Below are positions 1 to 9,121 of a stretch of DNA of 64,000 bases, piece after piece (positions within the stretch are counted from its first letter, which is position 1; each line of letters opens with the position of its first letter). Under the pieces are notes generated by a model. That model worked only from the letters and a program-made list of their open reading frames with translations. It made no database searches and was not told the DNA's origin. A program made the translations under genes and the position numbers. The stretch is from Psychrobacter sp. UBA3480 (GTDB lineage: Bacteria; Pseudomonadota; Gammaproteobacteria; Pseudomonadales; Moraxellaceae): assembly GCF_002377945.1 (NCBI RefSeq), contig NZ_DFQV01000009.1, positions 1 through 64,000 on the forward strand. The letters are read 5' to 3'.

Positions 1-143
1 TAGCTCAGGCTATAGAATAAAGAAAGAATATTTCGATATCACCTTTAACCTTGATTCAGTTAGGTTACAAGTTGATCGACCATAAACTAAACATTTATAG
101 TCAAACAATAAAAACAACAACAGACTCATATCTAACCCCCTTT
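1..143 (+). other. 23S-5S rRNA internal spacer (partial)
   Basis: This AT-rich stretch lies directly before the 5S gene and contains no recognisable 23S 3' end. I take it as the spacer of an rRNA operon whose 16S and 23S genes lie to the left of the window. The small open frames here, on either strand, look like chance. Confidence 0.6.
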
Positions 144-256
144 GCTGACGACAATAGCGCGATGGCCCCACCTGATCCCTTCCCGAACTCAGAAGTGAAA
201 CATCGTAGCGCCAATGGTAGTGTGGTTCGCCCATGTGAGAGTAGGTCATCGTCAGC
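144..256 (+). rRNA. rrf: 5S ribosomal RNA
   Basis: The segment carries the typical 5S core, with the conserved CCCCACCTGATCCCTTCCCG region (around 165-184) and the GAACTCAGAAGTGAAAC loop. Its two ends, GCTGACGA and TCGTCAGC, are exactly complementary and form helix I. About 113 nt lies between those ends, which fits a bacterial 5S. A terminator follows immediately, so this is the last gene of the rRNA operon. Confidence 0.95.
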
Positions 257-271
257 TCTCTATTCTGAATA

Positions 272-306
272 TCCCCCTTAGCTTAATTGCTAAGGGGGCT
301 TTTCTT
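272..306 (+). terminator. rRNA operon terminator
   Basis: A strong hairpin (CCCCCTTAGC and its complement GCTAAGGGGG around a short AT loop) is followed by a T-rich run. It lies 16 bp after the 5S gene and is a classical intrinsic terminator. Confidence 0.9.
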
Positions 307-544
307 TGTCTATCTTTTTTATCTTTAATACATTAATTCTATTAGCTAATGCTACTCAATCACTTTCCCTATCTATATTTCGCATTATTACATCTCTTGT
401 TTTCTGATTTTTTTATTGATCCAATTTTAGCTATCTATTATTAGAAATTATCAGACTGTACTCTACTTCTATATTTAGATTGTTGCTTATCCATATTAGT
501 GTTAAATTTACTCAACAATAAGTGGTTATTTGAAAGAGTAAAAA

Positions 545-985
545 ATGAGTACTGATAAACTCCCTCCCAATGTTGGTGTCTCAGATAAAGTCATTCTCTT
601 CGATGGCGTTTGTAAGCTATGTAACGTATGGAGTAATTTTATCCTTAAGTATGATAGCAAGCAGACCTTCAAATTGTGCAGTGTGCAATCAGAAGAGGGC
701 CAAGAAATACTGCTTTATTTTGGGCTACCTACTGACGCTTATGAAACCATGCTCTATGTAGAAGGTAACCAGTCCTTCCAAAAAAGTAATGCTTTTTTTC
801 AAGTAATGTCAAAATTAGGTTATCCATGGAAATGGGTTTGTATTTTTAAGATTATTCCAACACCTATACGAGATTGGATGTATGACCGTATCGCATTGAA
901 TCGTTATCGTCTGTTTGGTAAATATGACTACTGTGCTCTACCATTGCCAGAGAATGAGGCACGTTTTTTAAATGCAAAAAGATAA
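545..985 (+). CDS. DCC-family thiol-disulfide oxidoreductase (DUF393)
   Basis: This 146-residue protein has the family-defining motif DGVCKLC at residues 20-26, with Cys23 and Cys26 as the likely redox pair in a thioredoxin-like arrangement. The family (YuxK/DCC, DUF393) is described as predicted thiol-disulfide oxidoreductases, but substrates are generally unknown. The stop overlaps the start of the DoxX-like membrane protein by 14 bp, so the two are translationally coupled. DCC proteins are often found beside or fused to DoxX-like or HTTM membrane proteins, which suggests redox activity at the membrane. The assignment rests on the motif and on length. Confidence 0.85.
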   Translation: MSTDKLPPNVGVSDKVILFDGVCKLCNVWSNFILKYDSKQTFKLCSVQSEEGQEILLYFGLPTDAYETMLYVEGNQSFQKSNAFFQVMSKLGYPWKWVCIFKIIPTPIRDWMYDRIALNRYRLFGKYDYCALPLPENEARFLNAKR

Positions 986-1352
986 GCTTGCTCATGTCTC
1001 GTTCATTAGCAGAGTTCTATTAGGGTTTTTATTTATTTATCACGGCTTGGTGCCCAAGATATTATGGTTGAGTGCAGTCGAAGTACACTTGGTCTCGATT
1101 AGTGGTCTTGGTGTACCTGCTAAGATAGCCTCACCATTAGCGGGTATTGGTGAGATAGTTTTAGGTTGTGCAATCATATTTCTCAATAAGTTTAACACTC
1201 CTGTGTATATAGCCGCGGCTATTCTACTCTTGCTATTACTCTTTGTAGCTGTAGCAAGTCCAATGTATTTGATAGGTGCATTTAATCCCGTTACGACCAA
1301 TATTCTAGGTCTGGGTTTTTGCTATCTGATTTTATTTATAGGTAAAGCATAA
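972..1352 (+). CDS. DoxX-like small integral membrane protein
   Basis: This 126-residue protein has four predicted hydrophobic segments, at roughly residues 12-30, 48-66, 75-98 and 103-123. This is the four-helix layout of DoxX-like proteins. The start overlaps the end of the DCC gene by 14 bp in another frame, consistent with a two-gene operon. Its biochemical role is unknown. Pairing with a DCC protein suggests a membrane redox or quinone-linked function, which is inference. The reverse-strand frame covering the same DNA is a shadow. Confidence 0.75.
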   Translation: MQKDKLAHVSFISRVLLGFLFIYHGLVPKILWLSAVEVHLVSISGLGVPAKIASPLAGIGEIVLGCAIIFLNKFNTPVYIAAAILLLLLLFVAVASPMYLIGAFNPVTTNILGLGFCYLILFIGKA

Positions 1353-1409
1353 ATGTAATGCTGCTTTGCTGTCTTTAGCAGTACTCAGAAATTAAGGTAA
1401 GGAAAAAAA

Positions 1410-2240
1410 GTGAGAGCTAAACTTGCAGGTATTCAATATTTAGGCGACAGCGGTGTCACACAAATCTGTAAAGAGGCAGTTATACAGCTTATACATGCTG
1501 GTGAAGACGTAAATGACGTGAAAATACTAACCTTTGAAGAAACTTGTTCAAATACTCATGCGCTACTGTTAACCCTCAGATACGATACTCAGGTCATTGT
1601 TAAAGGTGGTTTTGCCTCTGGCTATAATGGAGAGGCACCAAAAGGATACGCATTTGTCTTAAACCTATTACGTAACTATACAGACAATATTAATGAGTAC
1701 ATCATTTCAAAATCGATTTTTGAACGTATATCCAATTCAAGTTTAACCGTGAAAGATTTAGACTATATCAATAGTATTAGGTCAGTGCGTCCTTCTAGAT
1801 GGCATGATTCTGCTTATCTCTATAAGGAACGTGTAGGTAGTATCTTTAGTGAGTTTCCGCTTACTATTCCTATGGCATTGCTTGACCCACGCTTGATCGA
1901 GCTAGCATTGGATTTTGATAAGAATCCAGACAATGCAATTATAAGTGCATACCGAAAGCTGGAATCTATCGTCAGAGAGCGAACTGGCTTAGATAATGAA
2001 AGTAGTACTAAGCTGTTTGCAAAAGCTTTTCAAGGTGATGATTCAATTTTGTATTGGGGAAACCTAGATTCAGGCGAATCTAAAGGAAGGGCATCCTTGT
2101 TTGCTAGTGTATTTATGGCTTATCGCAACAATCGAGCACATCAAGAACCCCGTCACAATTTAAACGAGGATATCCGAGAGTTTATGCTTATTAATCAGTT
2201 GTTTGTTTTAGAAGGTGAGGCAATGGTTAGGAATGATTAA
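1410..2240 (+). CDS. TIGR02391 (Ymh-like) family protein
   Basis: This 276-residue protein starts with GTG at 1410, preceded by an AAGGTAAGG ribosome-binding site. The C-terminal third has the pattern typical of the TIGR02391/Hypoth_Ymh family: RERTGLD, a KLFAKAF block, and then ASLFASVFMAYRNNRAH. Members are found in phages, plasmids and defence-rich islands, and their molecular function is not established. No membrane segment or signal peptide is visible. The AT-rich codon use matches the following two genes and differs from the housekeeping genes further on, which suggests acquired DNA. The family call is from memory of these motifs. Confidence 0.7.
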   Translation: MRAKLAGIQYLGDSGVTQICKEAVIQLIHAGEDVNDVKILTFEETCSNTHALLLTLRYDTQVIVKGGFASGYNGEAPKGYAFVLNLLRNYTDNINEYIISKSIFERISNSSLTVKDLDYINSIRSVRPSRWHDSAYLYKERVGSIFSEFPLTIPMALLDPRLIELALDFDKNPDNAIISAYRKLESIVRERTGLDNESSTKLFAKAFQGDDSILYWGNLDSGESKGRASLFASVFMAYRNNRAHQEPRHNLNEDIREFMLINQLFVLEGEAMVRND

Positions 2241-2340
2241 ATAAATAAAATCTTAATAAACTATATTTGAGTAGAGTTTTTGTCGTTTAATAACACTATT
2301 ATCTAGTAAGATATTGTCTTGAACTATTAGGGATTTACCT

Positions 2341-2526
2341 ATGGATTGGATTATAGAAAATAAAGAATGGCTTTTTGGTGGAGTGCTGGTTGCTGTACCT
2401 CTTGCGTTGTTAGGATTGTTTGTATCCAATAAAAAAAACAAGCAAGTTCAGAAAAGTGGCGATAGCTCAACTAATATACAGGTCGGGGGAAGTTTAAATA
2501 TAAGGAACAAAAATGATGATGAGTAG
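2341..2526 (+). CDS. Small single-pass membrane protein with GDSSTN-x-Q motif
   Basis: This 61-residue protein has a short N-terminus, one transmembrane helix (about residues 11-29), a lysine-rich cytoplasmic stretch (KKNKQVQK), and then the tail GDSSTNIQVGG at residues 40-50. The tail resembles the start of the next protein, which carries GDSSTNYQ at residues 11-18. IQVG also resembles the (I/V)Q(I/V)G core of RHIM-like amyloid motifs. The last 14 bp overlap the next gene, so the pair is almost certainly co-translated. I know no named family for the protein. A membrane anchor or effector that assembles with its partner through the shared motif is a hypothesis only. Confidence 0.7.
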   Translation: MDWIIENKEWLFGGVLVAVPLALLGLFVSNKKNKQVQKSGDSSTNIQVGGSLNIRNKNDDE

Positions 2527-3622
2527 ACAAACTCAAGAAGGAGGCGATAGTTCTACTAATTATCAAGCTCAAAATATAACGGTCATTTCTGGCATAGATG
2601 AAAAACGTGCCCGTGAAGTATATCAAGAAATGAGTTTGAAACTGAAAGAAGAGTTTGCGCAAGAGGCCTTAAAGATTGCAAATTCAAGGGTAAGTGAGTT
2701 TGAAAGTATTTTGTTACCAAAAATGGAAAAGATGGACGGTGCTTTTGAGGCATTTGCTGATCCTAGCTTTCAAATCCTACTTTCAGAAGCTCAAAAAACA
2801 GCTGCATCTACAGAAAGACCTGCCGACTACGATCTTCTTTCAGAACTATTGGTTCATAGGTTTGCGAAAGGTGAAAATCGTATTGTAAGAGCAGGAGTCA
2901 ATCGTGCTGTTGAAATCGTAGATGAAATTTCTGACGATGCTTTACTTGGTCTAACCGCTTTTCATGCTGTAAATCACTTCTTTCCAGCATCAGGAGAGAT
3001 ATATAAAGGGTTAGATACGTTAGATAAATTGTTTGGAAATATTTTTTACGGAAAATTGCCTACAGGTAGAGATTGGCTAGATCACTTAGATATATTAGAT
3101 GCAGTACGTTTAAATTCGTTTGGTGGCTTAATAAAGTTAGATGAGTATTATTCTAAAGAGCTATATGGCTACGTCGATGTAGGCATAAGAAAAAATTCTG
3201 AAGATTTTGCTAGAGCAATAGATATTATAAAAGATAATAAATTACCTCAAAATATTTTAGTTGATCATGCTCTAAACTCTGAATTTGTAAGGCTACCTAT
3301 TTCAAATAGGCGGCAAATTGAATCTCTTACCTTTACACAGCAGTTTTTTCATCAAGGAGTTTTTATTCCTAATTCTGTAGCCTTAACAGAAGGACAGAAA
3401 GAAGCTATCAATAGGATATATGATCTTTATTCACAAGATTCAAATATTAAGAGTGAAAATATTCGTATATTTATGGAAAAATGGGATGAAAGAGCCAGTT
3501 TGAATATTCTCAAGAAATGGTGGAATAACTTAGACTTAGGTATACAGGTTACTTCTGTAGGAAGAGTACTAGCTCAATCTAATGCGCAGAGATGTGATAA
3601 AGACCTTCCCTCACTTGACTAA
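2513..3622 (+). CDS. LPO_1073/Vpar_1526-like protein with N-terminal GDSSTNYQ motif
   Basis: This 369-residue protein starts at one of three consecutive ATG codons; AAGGA at 2502-2506 is well spaced for the first. Residues 11-18 (GDSSTNYQ) repeat the tail motif of the preceding small membrane protein. The rest looks soluble and mostly helical, with a charged helix at about residues 28-55 (EKRAREVYQEM), and no ATPase or nuclease motif is visible. I associate the overall pattern with the uncharacterised LPO_1073/Vpar_1526 family, from memory. The 14-bp overlap with the membrane protein and the AT-rich island context suggest a two-gene accessory module, perhaps for defence. No function can be assigned from the sequence. 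Confidence 0.7.
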   Translation: MMMSRQTQEGGDSSTNYQAQNITVISGIDEKRAREVYQEMSLKLKEEFAQEALKIANSRVSEFESILLPKMEKMDGAFEAFADPSFQILLSEAQKTAASTERPADYDLLSELLVHRFAKGENRIVRAGVNRAVEIVDEISDDALLGLTAFHAVNHFFPASGEIYKGLDTLDKLFGNIFYGKLPTGRDWLDHLDILDAVRLNSFGGLIKLDEYYSKELYGYVDVGIRKNSEDFARAIDIIKDNKLPQNILVDHALNSEFVRLPISNRRQIESLTFTQQFFHQGVFIPNSVALTEGQKEAINRIYDLYSQDSNIKSENIRIFMEKWDERASLNILKKWWNNLDLGIQVTSVGRVLAQSNAQRCDKDLPSLD

Positions 3623-3771
3623 TATAATATATAGGTTCTATATATGAGAATATGTGAACTTAAATTCCCATATTATTGACTGATAATACTAAAATTTTAA
3701 TTCTCTATGAATTAGCTACTTAAGAGTTTTTAAAGCCCAGTAGTTTAACGACACACACAAAAGAGAACCCC

Positions 3772-4185
3772 ATGACCACCTCAAAAGTAACCTATCAAGG
3801 CAATTTACGTACCCAAGCTATCCATTTACAGTCGAATAATCAAATCATCACTGATGCACCGACGGACAACCACGGTAAGGGCGAAGCGTTTTCTCCGACT
3901 GACTTGCTAGCGACCAGTTTGGGCAGTTGTATTTTAACGATTATTGGTATCAAAGCCGAAGCGATGGATATCGATATCTCAGGTACTTCCGCAGAAGTCA
4001 CCAAGGTCATGGCTGCCAAACCAAGGCGGGTAAGTGAGATACATGTAATAGTTAATTTTTCAAAAGCATTGGATGAGAGCACCTTAAAACGATTTTATAA
4101 AACTGCGTTGACCTGCCCAGTAGGCAATAGCTTGGATCCTGCCATTACTCAAAACTTAGTGTTTAACAACGGCACAGATGCCTAA
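3772..4185 (+). CDS. OsmC family peroxiredoxin-like protein
   Basis: This 137-residue protein has the two conserved cysteines of the OsmC/Ohr fold: Cys53 in LATSLGSC and Cys115 in LTCPVGNSL. The pair reduces organic or hydrogen peroxides in characterised relatives. Spacing and length fit the short OsmC subgroup rather than Ohr, but the exact substrate cannot be told. The next gene, a flavodoxin-like protein, begins inside its last codons (8-bp overlap), so the two probably form an operon. It sits near katE, in a stretch rich in oxidative-stress genes. Confidence 0.88.
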   Translation: MTTSKVTYQGNLRTQAIHLQSNNQIITDAPTDNHGKGEAFSPTDLLATSLGSCILTIIGIKAEAMDIDISGTSAEVTKVMAAKPRRVSEIHVIVNFSKALDESTLKRFYKTALTCPVGNSLDPAITQNLVFNNGTDA

Positions 4186-4651
4186 TATGACCACTAAGAC
4201 TTTACTCATCGTCGCTCATGCGCCATCGCCCAATACGCAGAAATTGGCACAGGCGGCTTTCGAGGGTGCCAATCATCCTGATATAGATATCACTGTCATT
4301 TTGAAATCACCGCAGGATACGCGGCCTGAGGATGTATTGGCTGCTGATGCGTTGCTGTTAGGCACGACTGAAAATCTGGCGTATATGGCAGGGCTGACTA
4401 AGGACTTTTTTGATCGTTGCTACTATCCTGTATTAGAAGAGAAGCAAGGCATGCCATTTGCGGTATATATACGCGCAGGGCATGATGGTACAGGTACCAA
4501 GCTTGCGCTCAAAACGATTACAACGGGGTTACGTTGGTCATGGATTCAAGAGGCACTGATACTACAAGGTGATTGGCAAGATAGCTTTGCTGAGCAAGTA
4601 GAAGAGCTTGCTATGACGTTGGCTGCTGGGGTAGAGGCAGGTATTTATTAG
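4178..4651 (+). CDS. Flavodoxin-like / NADPH-dependent FMN reductase family protein
   Basis: This protein of about 157 residues begins with LLIVAHAPSPNTQKLA, a flavodoxin-type phosphate-binding loop that would hold the FMN phosphate. ALLLGTTENLAYMAGLTKDFFDRCY follows in mid-protein, as in the flavodoxin/NAD(P)H:quinone reductase superfamily. ATG 4178 overlaps the osmC-like stop. A second ATG at 4187 is also possible and would start at MTTKTLL. The coupling suggests a partner role in redox stress, though the electron acceptor is unknown. No transmembrane segment is seen. Confidence 0.8.
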   Translation: MPNMTTKTLLIVAHAPSPNTQKLAQAAFEGANHPDIDITVILKSPQDTRPEDVLAADALLLGTTENLAYMAGLTKDFFDRCYYPVLEEKQGMPFAVYIRAGHDGTGTKLALKTITTGLRWSWIQEALILQGDWQDSFAEQVEELAMTLAAGVEAGIY

Positions 4652-4760
4652 TTGTGAGTTGTGAGTAGTGAGTTGTTTGGTAGTCACTAGGGCAGTATTA
4701 GACAGTGCTTGTTAATCTACTGCTACCAACGCTTAGCATAACAAACGGTCTGGGAGTATA

Positions 4761-5438
4761 GTGATGCATGACGATAATCTGGATAGTGATAATCCAAATA
4801 ATAAAGCAGATATTTCTACGTTGCCGTTTTCTCAAGCGTGTGAAAATAATAAACAGCCTATTCTAGAAGTTCTTCAAACGGAGCTACAAGGCTTTAATCA
4901 TGTATTAGAAATTGGCTCTGGAACGGGGCAGCATAGTGTTTACTTTGCACCTAATCTGCCTGAGATACGGTGGCAAACCAGCGATGTCACTGGTAACCAT
5001 CGCCATATCATTGCTTGGCATACTGCTTATCCTGCACCTAATTTATATTCGCCATTAACGTTTGATTTGGCACAAGACTCAGTACCTGTTAGTAGTCATT
5101 TAAATAGCAGTGATATGGTCAAACCTTATGATGTGATATTTACCGCCAATACCTTGCATATTATTAGCTGGGCTTTGGTCGAGCGATTAATTGCATTGGC
5201 TGGTGATGCGTTACCTGTGGACAGTAAGTTGATTGTCTATGGCCCATTTAATGAGCATGGCAAATATACCAGTGAGGGGAATCAGCGATTTGATGCGATG
5301 TTGAGAGCAGGCAATCCTGACAGCGGCATTCGCGATAAGGAAGACATCGTCAGTCTAGCAAACGCTCATTATCTACAACTTTCTAAAACGTATGCGATGC
5401 CTGCTAATAATCAACTATTGGTATTTCAGAAGCGCTAA
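4761..5438 (+). CDS. DUF938 class I SAM-dependent methyltransferase
   Basis: This 225-residue protein shows the SAM-binding motif I VLEIGSGTGQHSVYF at residues 48-62. The N-terminal FSQACENNKQPILEVL and the internal IIAWHTAYPAPNL and FTANTLHIISW are typical of DUF938 proteins. The substrate is unknown. The first 20 residues are acidic and Asn/Asp-rich and could be trimmed if a later start is used. An intrinsic terminator follows 32 bp after the stop. The gene appears to be transcribed alone. Confidence 0.82.
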   Translation: MMHDDNLDSDNPNNKADISTLPFSQACENNKQPILEVLQTELQGFNHVLEIGSGTGQHSVYFAPNLPEIRWQTSDVTGNHRHIIAWHTAYPAPNLYSPLTFDLAQDSVPVSSHLNSSDMVKPYDVIFTANTLHIISWALVERLIALAGDALPVDSKLIVYGPFNEHGKYTSEGNQRFDAMLRAGNPDSGIRDKEDIVSLANAHYLQLSKTYAMPANNQLLVFQKR

Positions 5439-5470
5439 TTTTTTAAAGCGTCAGCAAAAACTAAATAAAT

Positions 5471-5523
5471 AAAAAGACACCTTGATGGATCATTATTAGA
5501 TCTTATTAAGGTGTCTTTTTGTT
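5471..5523. terminator. Bidirectional intrinsic terminator
   Basis: A perfect 13-bp stem (AAAAAGACACCTT at 5471-5483 and its complement at 5508-5520) is flanked by A and T runs on either side. It lies between the convergent DUF938 methyltransferase and dienelactone hydrolase genes and can serve both. Confidence 0.85.
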
Positions 5524-5566
5524 TGGGCTTGCTTATATTATTACTTATTCAACTTGTGCTGCTAGG

Positions 5567-6358
5567 TTATTTATATTCTTCTGCTAAAAAATCCAAGTAG
5601 CGTTTCCAAGAGCGCTCATCGGCGCGGGCGTCATATCTATCGCTGCCAAATACGCTAAAGGCATGTGGCGCGCCGCTATAGGTAACCATCTCATGAGGGA
5701 CTTTGGCTGCTTCTAATGTTTTACCCAAAGTGGCAAAGCTCTCTAGCGAGACAGATTGGTCAGCAGAGCCGTGGAATACTAGGATTTCTCCCGTAGTTTT
5801 GTCATAACTTTGACCGGTTGGAATATCGAATGCACCGTGGAAAGGTACAAAGGCTTTTTGCTCAAAGCCTGAGCGTGCTAGCTCTAATGCTACCGTACCG
5901 CCAAAACAATAGCCCATAGTCGTGCCTTTGCGCACATCATTGCCTTGTAGTTGTCCTGCTGTTAATGCCCCTGCCAATATGCGACGCATTTTATTACGAT
6001 CATCATATAGCTCGCCAGTTAGGCGTTTGTTTTCTTCGATAGAAGTGGGGCGAATGCCTTGTCCAAACATATCGGCCGCCAATACGTTGTAGCCTTCAGC
6101 TGCTAACATATCAGCACGTTTGCGCTCATAGTCAGTTAGACCATCCCAATCATGAATCAATAAGATAAAAGGTGCGTTAGCTTTGTCCGCCTTGGCGTAA
6201 TAGCCTTCGTACGCTTTATCATCGACCGTATAGGTCACGTTTTTGGTCGTGATAGCAGCAGCTGTTTGACTGAACGTTAATGCCATTAGACCCATTGATG
6301 CGCCTACTAGCAATGAGTGATAAGGTTTTTTAGTTGGGGAGCTTAGAGTTGGTAACAT
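5567..6358 (-). CDS. Secreted dienelactone hydrolase family protein
   Basis: This 263-residue alpha/beta hydrolase has a Cys-Asp-His triad visible as Cys151 (GYCFGG), Asp200 (HGSADQ) and His232 (APHAF), typical of dienelactone hydrolases. An N-terminal hydrophobic segment at about residues 14-35, ending in TAAA, looks like a Sec signal peptide, so export to the periplasm is likely. Dienelactone hydrolases open lactone rings in chloroaromatic degradation, but many homologues have other esterase roles. No catabolic neighbours are present, so the substrate is unknown. It converges with the DUF938 gene and is divergent from katE. Confidence 0.88.
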   Translation of the reverse strand: MLPTLSSPTKKPYHSLLVGASMGLMALTFSQTAAAITTKNVTYTVDDKAYEGYYAKADKANAPFILLIHDWDGLTDYERKRADMLAAEGYNVLAADMFGQGIRPTSIEENKRLTGELYDDRNKMRRILAGALTAGQLQGNDVRKGTTMGYCFGGTVALELARSGFEQKAFVPFHGAFDIPTGQSYDKTTGEILVFHGSADQSVSLESFATLGKTLEAAKVPHEMVTYSGAPHAFSVFGSDRYDARADERSWKRYLDFLAEEYK

Positions 6359-6918
6359 GGTAGGTAGCCTTATAGTTATATAAAAAATAGTCGCATCGTC
6401 AAATTCCTATAAACCCGCTACATCGTCATTTTCGCTAACCATACTAATGTATAGTTTGCGCTCGGTTCTCTTGTATCGAAATTATCTGAATCCAATGATA
6501 TAAAAAAGATAAATATAAGGCTAAAACCCTGCCAATTTATTTATCAATAGTCTCTAGTACTGCATAAAAAGCATACCTTAAAGAATAACTACATTACAAG
6601 ATTCTATTGTTAACGTTTATGCACCTTTAAAACTATCTAAAGTAGCTGGTTTATAGCGTCTATAGACCTTAACCAAACATCAACAAGGTTTACCATATAC
6701 GCAACTATATTTGACTTATTTTTTGGGTAGTATAACTCCTAAGCCTATTATTCCTTTACGAATTTTAGTGCGGCATCAATTTAACGCTCGGCAATGCTGA
6801 AAACACAGACAAATAAATGACAGATGAAGTCACCACTACCTCAAAGGATATCAAACCTGTGTAGGCACTCTTTTAATGATTTAAAAGAGCATTCTCAATC
6901 TATTAGCTAGGACTTTTT
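6359..6918. other. Divergent promoter region, dienelactone hydrolase / katE
   Basis: This 560-bp AT-rich gap holds the promoters of two divergent genes. The clearest structure is a palindromic patch at 6653-6668, TATAG-CGT-CTATA running into GTCTATAGAC. I looked for an OxyR-type ATAG/CTAT array with 7-bp spacing and did not find one. No coding potential is visible. Confidence 0.5.
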
Positions 6919-9006
6919 ATGAATAATAATATCGATCATACGGACCCCGCCAAAAACATGAATACGGAACGTGGCAATGGTGGTGAAACCCATCAGCGCG
7001 CAGGCGACGACACCAAAGTATTAACCACGCAGCAAGGTGTGGCTATCGCTGATAACCAAAACTCTCTAAAGGCAGGTTCACGTGGGCCTACGTTGTTAGA
7101 GGATTTTGTATTACGTGAAAAAATCAATCATTTTGACCATGAGCGTATTCCTGAGCGTATCGTCCATGCTCGTGGTAGCGCAGCACACGGTTATTTTGAG
7201 CTGACAGAGTCACTAGAAGAATATACGACTGCCAAAGTATTGACCGAAACAGGTAAGCAAACGCCACTATTTACGCGTTTCTCAACGGTAGCGGGTAACA
7301 AAGGCTCAAAAGATACGCCACGTGATGTACGCGGTTTTGCTGTGAAAATGTATACAGAAGAAGGTAACTGGGACATCGTTGGTAACAACATGCCAATCTT
7401 CTTTATCCAAGATGCGATGAAGTTTCCAGATTTGATTCATGCGGTAAAACCAGAACCAGATCGCGGTTTCCCGCAAGCGGCATCTGCTCATGATACGTTT
7501 TGGGATTTTGTCTCACTAAGCCCTGAAACCATGCACAATCTAATTTGGCTAATGAGTGATCGCGGTCTACCACGTAGCCTACGTATGATGGAAGGCTTTG
7601 GTATTCATAGCTATCGCTTAATCAATAAAGACGGTAAGAGTACCTTTGTACGTTTCCATTGGAAGCCAGTATTGGGCGTACAGTCAACCACATGGGATGA
7701 GGCAGTGAAAATCTCAGGTGCTGATCCTGACTATCATCGCCGTGATTTGTTTGAGTCAATCAACAACGGTGACTATCCTGAGTGGGAATTTGGCGTACAG
7801 TTATTTACCGAAGAAGATGCCAATGAGTTCCCATTTGACCATCTTGATGCAACCAAACTGATTCCAGAAGAATTGGTACCAGTAAAAGTCGTGGGTAAGA
7901 TGGTATTGAACCGCTATCCAGATAATTTCTTTGCAGAGACTGAGCAGGTAGCATTCTGCCCATCGCATCTGCCACCGGGTGTTGATTTTAGTAATGACCC
8001 ATTATTACAAGGTCGTTTGTTCAGTTACTTGGACACGCAGCTATCACGTTTAGGCTCGCCAAACTTTGCCCAGATTCCTATCAATGCACCGAAATGTCCG
8101 TTTGCTAACAATCAGCAAGATGGTCATATGCAAATGCAAGTGCCTAAGACACGTGTACTTTATGAGCCACAAAGCTTAGATCCAACTCGTCCTCGTGAAA
8201 GCGCTAAACGTGGTTTCAACTCATTCCATGAGCAACTAGATGATGGCGTAAAAGGTCGCGTACGTGACGAGAGCTTTGCAGATCATTATAGCCAGCCACG
8301 TATGTTCTATCGTAGTCAGACAGCAACTGAGCAAGCCCATATAGCAACTGCTTATGCATTTGAGCTAGGTAAAGTAGATACAGCCCATGTACGTAAGCGT
8401 ATGCTTAGCCATTTGATTCATATCGATGAAGACTTGGCCAATCGCGTAGCAACGGCATTGGGTATGGAGCTACCAGAGCCAGCTGATGCAGCTGCACCTG
8501 TTCAAGACTTGGGAACCTCTAAAGCGGTACAAACGATTGGCCTAACGCCTGATAGCCTAAAAGGCCGTATGATTGGTATCTTAGTTGCAGAAGGTTCTAA
8601 TAGCAGTGAAGTCAAAAAATTCGAAGATGCTGCCAAAGCGCAAGGTGCTAGTGTTAAAATCGTAGCGCCTAACAAAGAAGTCGTATTGGATGATGGTACA
8701 CGCATACAAGCTGATGAGCGCCTCGCTGGTGGTCCGTCAGTGATGTTTGATGCCGTCGTTAGTATCATCATGCCTGACCAAGCTAAAAAGCTCGCAAAAG
8801 ACAGCTCAGCATTAGATTGGTTCAACGATGCGTACAATCATTGCAAAGCCATCGCATATTGCGGTGCGACTGATGAATTTATCTTAAGTAAACTACCAGT
8901 TGAAAAAGATGAGTTTGTGACGCCATTGGCTGAGCTAGATGCCTTTATCAGTAATGCTAAGTCTCGTCTATGGGAACGTGAGCCAAAGGTTCGTGATCTT
9001 GCATAG
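6919..9006 (+). CDS. katE: Large-subunit catalase (HPII type)
   Basis: This 695-residue clade-2 haem catalase breaks down hydrogen peroxide. The distal catalytic His83 lies in IVHARG, the distal Asn in VGNNMPIFF (about residues 154-162), and the proximal haem ligand Tyr370 in RLFSYLDTQ. After the core, at about residues 550-695, comes the extra flavodoxin-like C-terminal domain ([14 protein letters not shown]) that separates HPII/KatE from small catalases. The N-terminal 55 residues match the extended arm used in tetramer interlocking. It is probably monocistronic, with a long upstream region and a terminator 63 bp after the stop. The symbol rests on the large-subunit architecture. Confidence 0.95.
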   Translation: MNNNIDHTDPAKNMNTERGNGGETHQRAGDDTKVLTTQQGVAIADNQNSLKAGSRGPTLLEDFVLREKINHFDHERIPERIVHARGSAAHGYFELTESLEEYTTAKVLTETGKQTPLFTRFSTVAGNKGSKDTPRDVRGFAVKMYTEEGNWDIVGNNMPIFFIQDAMKFPDLIHAVKPEPDRGFPQAASAHDTFWDFVSLSPETMHNLIWLMSDRGLPRSLRMMEGFGIHSYRLINKDGKSTFVRFHWKPVLGVQSTTWDEAVKISGADPDYHRRDLFESINNGDYPEWEFGVQLFTEEDANEFPFDHLDATKLIPEELVPVKVVGKMVLNRYPDNFFAETEQVAFCPSHLPPGVDFSNDPLLQGRLFSYLDTQLSRLGSPNFAQIPINAPKCPFANNQQDGHMQMQVPKTRVLYEPQSLDPTRPRESAKRGFNSFHEQLDDGVKGRVRDESFADHYSQPRMFYRSQTATEQAHIATAYAFELGKVDTAHVRKRMLSHLIHIDEDLANRVATALGMELPEPADAAAPVQDLGTSKAVQTIGLTPDSLKGRMIGILVAEGSNSSEVKKFEDAAKAQGASVKIVAPNKEVVLDDGTRIQADERLAGGPSVMFDAVVSIIMPDQAKKLAKDSSALDWFNDAYNHCKAIAYCGATDEFILSKLPVEKDEFVTPLAELDAFISNAKSRLWEREPKVRDLA

Positions 9007-9068
9007 TCGATAAGTAGGTAATTTACGAATTATCTAAAATGATAAATAAGATACTAAATATTTCCTTA

Positions 9069-9094
9069 AACCCAGCCTAAGTGCTGGGTTTTTG
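9069..9094 (+). terminator. katE terminator
   Basis: The hairpin AACCCAGC-CTAAGT-GCTGGGTT is followed by a T run, 63 bp after the katE stop. Confidence 0.85.
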
Positions 9095-9121
9095 CTTTTT
9101 GCTAATAAAGTAAGAATTGTC

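Noticed and set aside
51..281. Open frames on both strands across the 5S gene
   Set aside because: They overlap 5S rRNA and its spacer, with no ribosome-binding site. They are chance frames in RNA-coding DNA.
6600..6700. OxyR-type operator upstream of katE
   Set aside because: ATAG and CTAT words are present, but spacing is 3 bp and the four-element array with 7-bp spacers is missing. Only a palindromic patch is supported.
8502..8837. 111-codon antisense frame inside katE
   Set aside because: It lies entirely opposite a strongly supported catalase domain, and its composition is the mirror of that domain. I treat it as a shadow.
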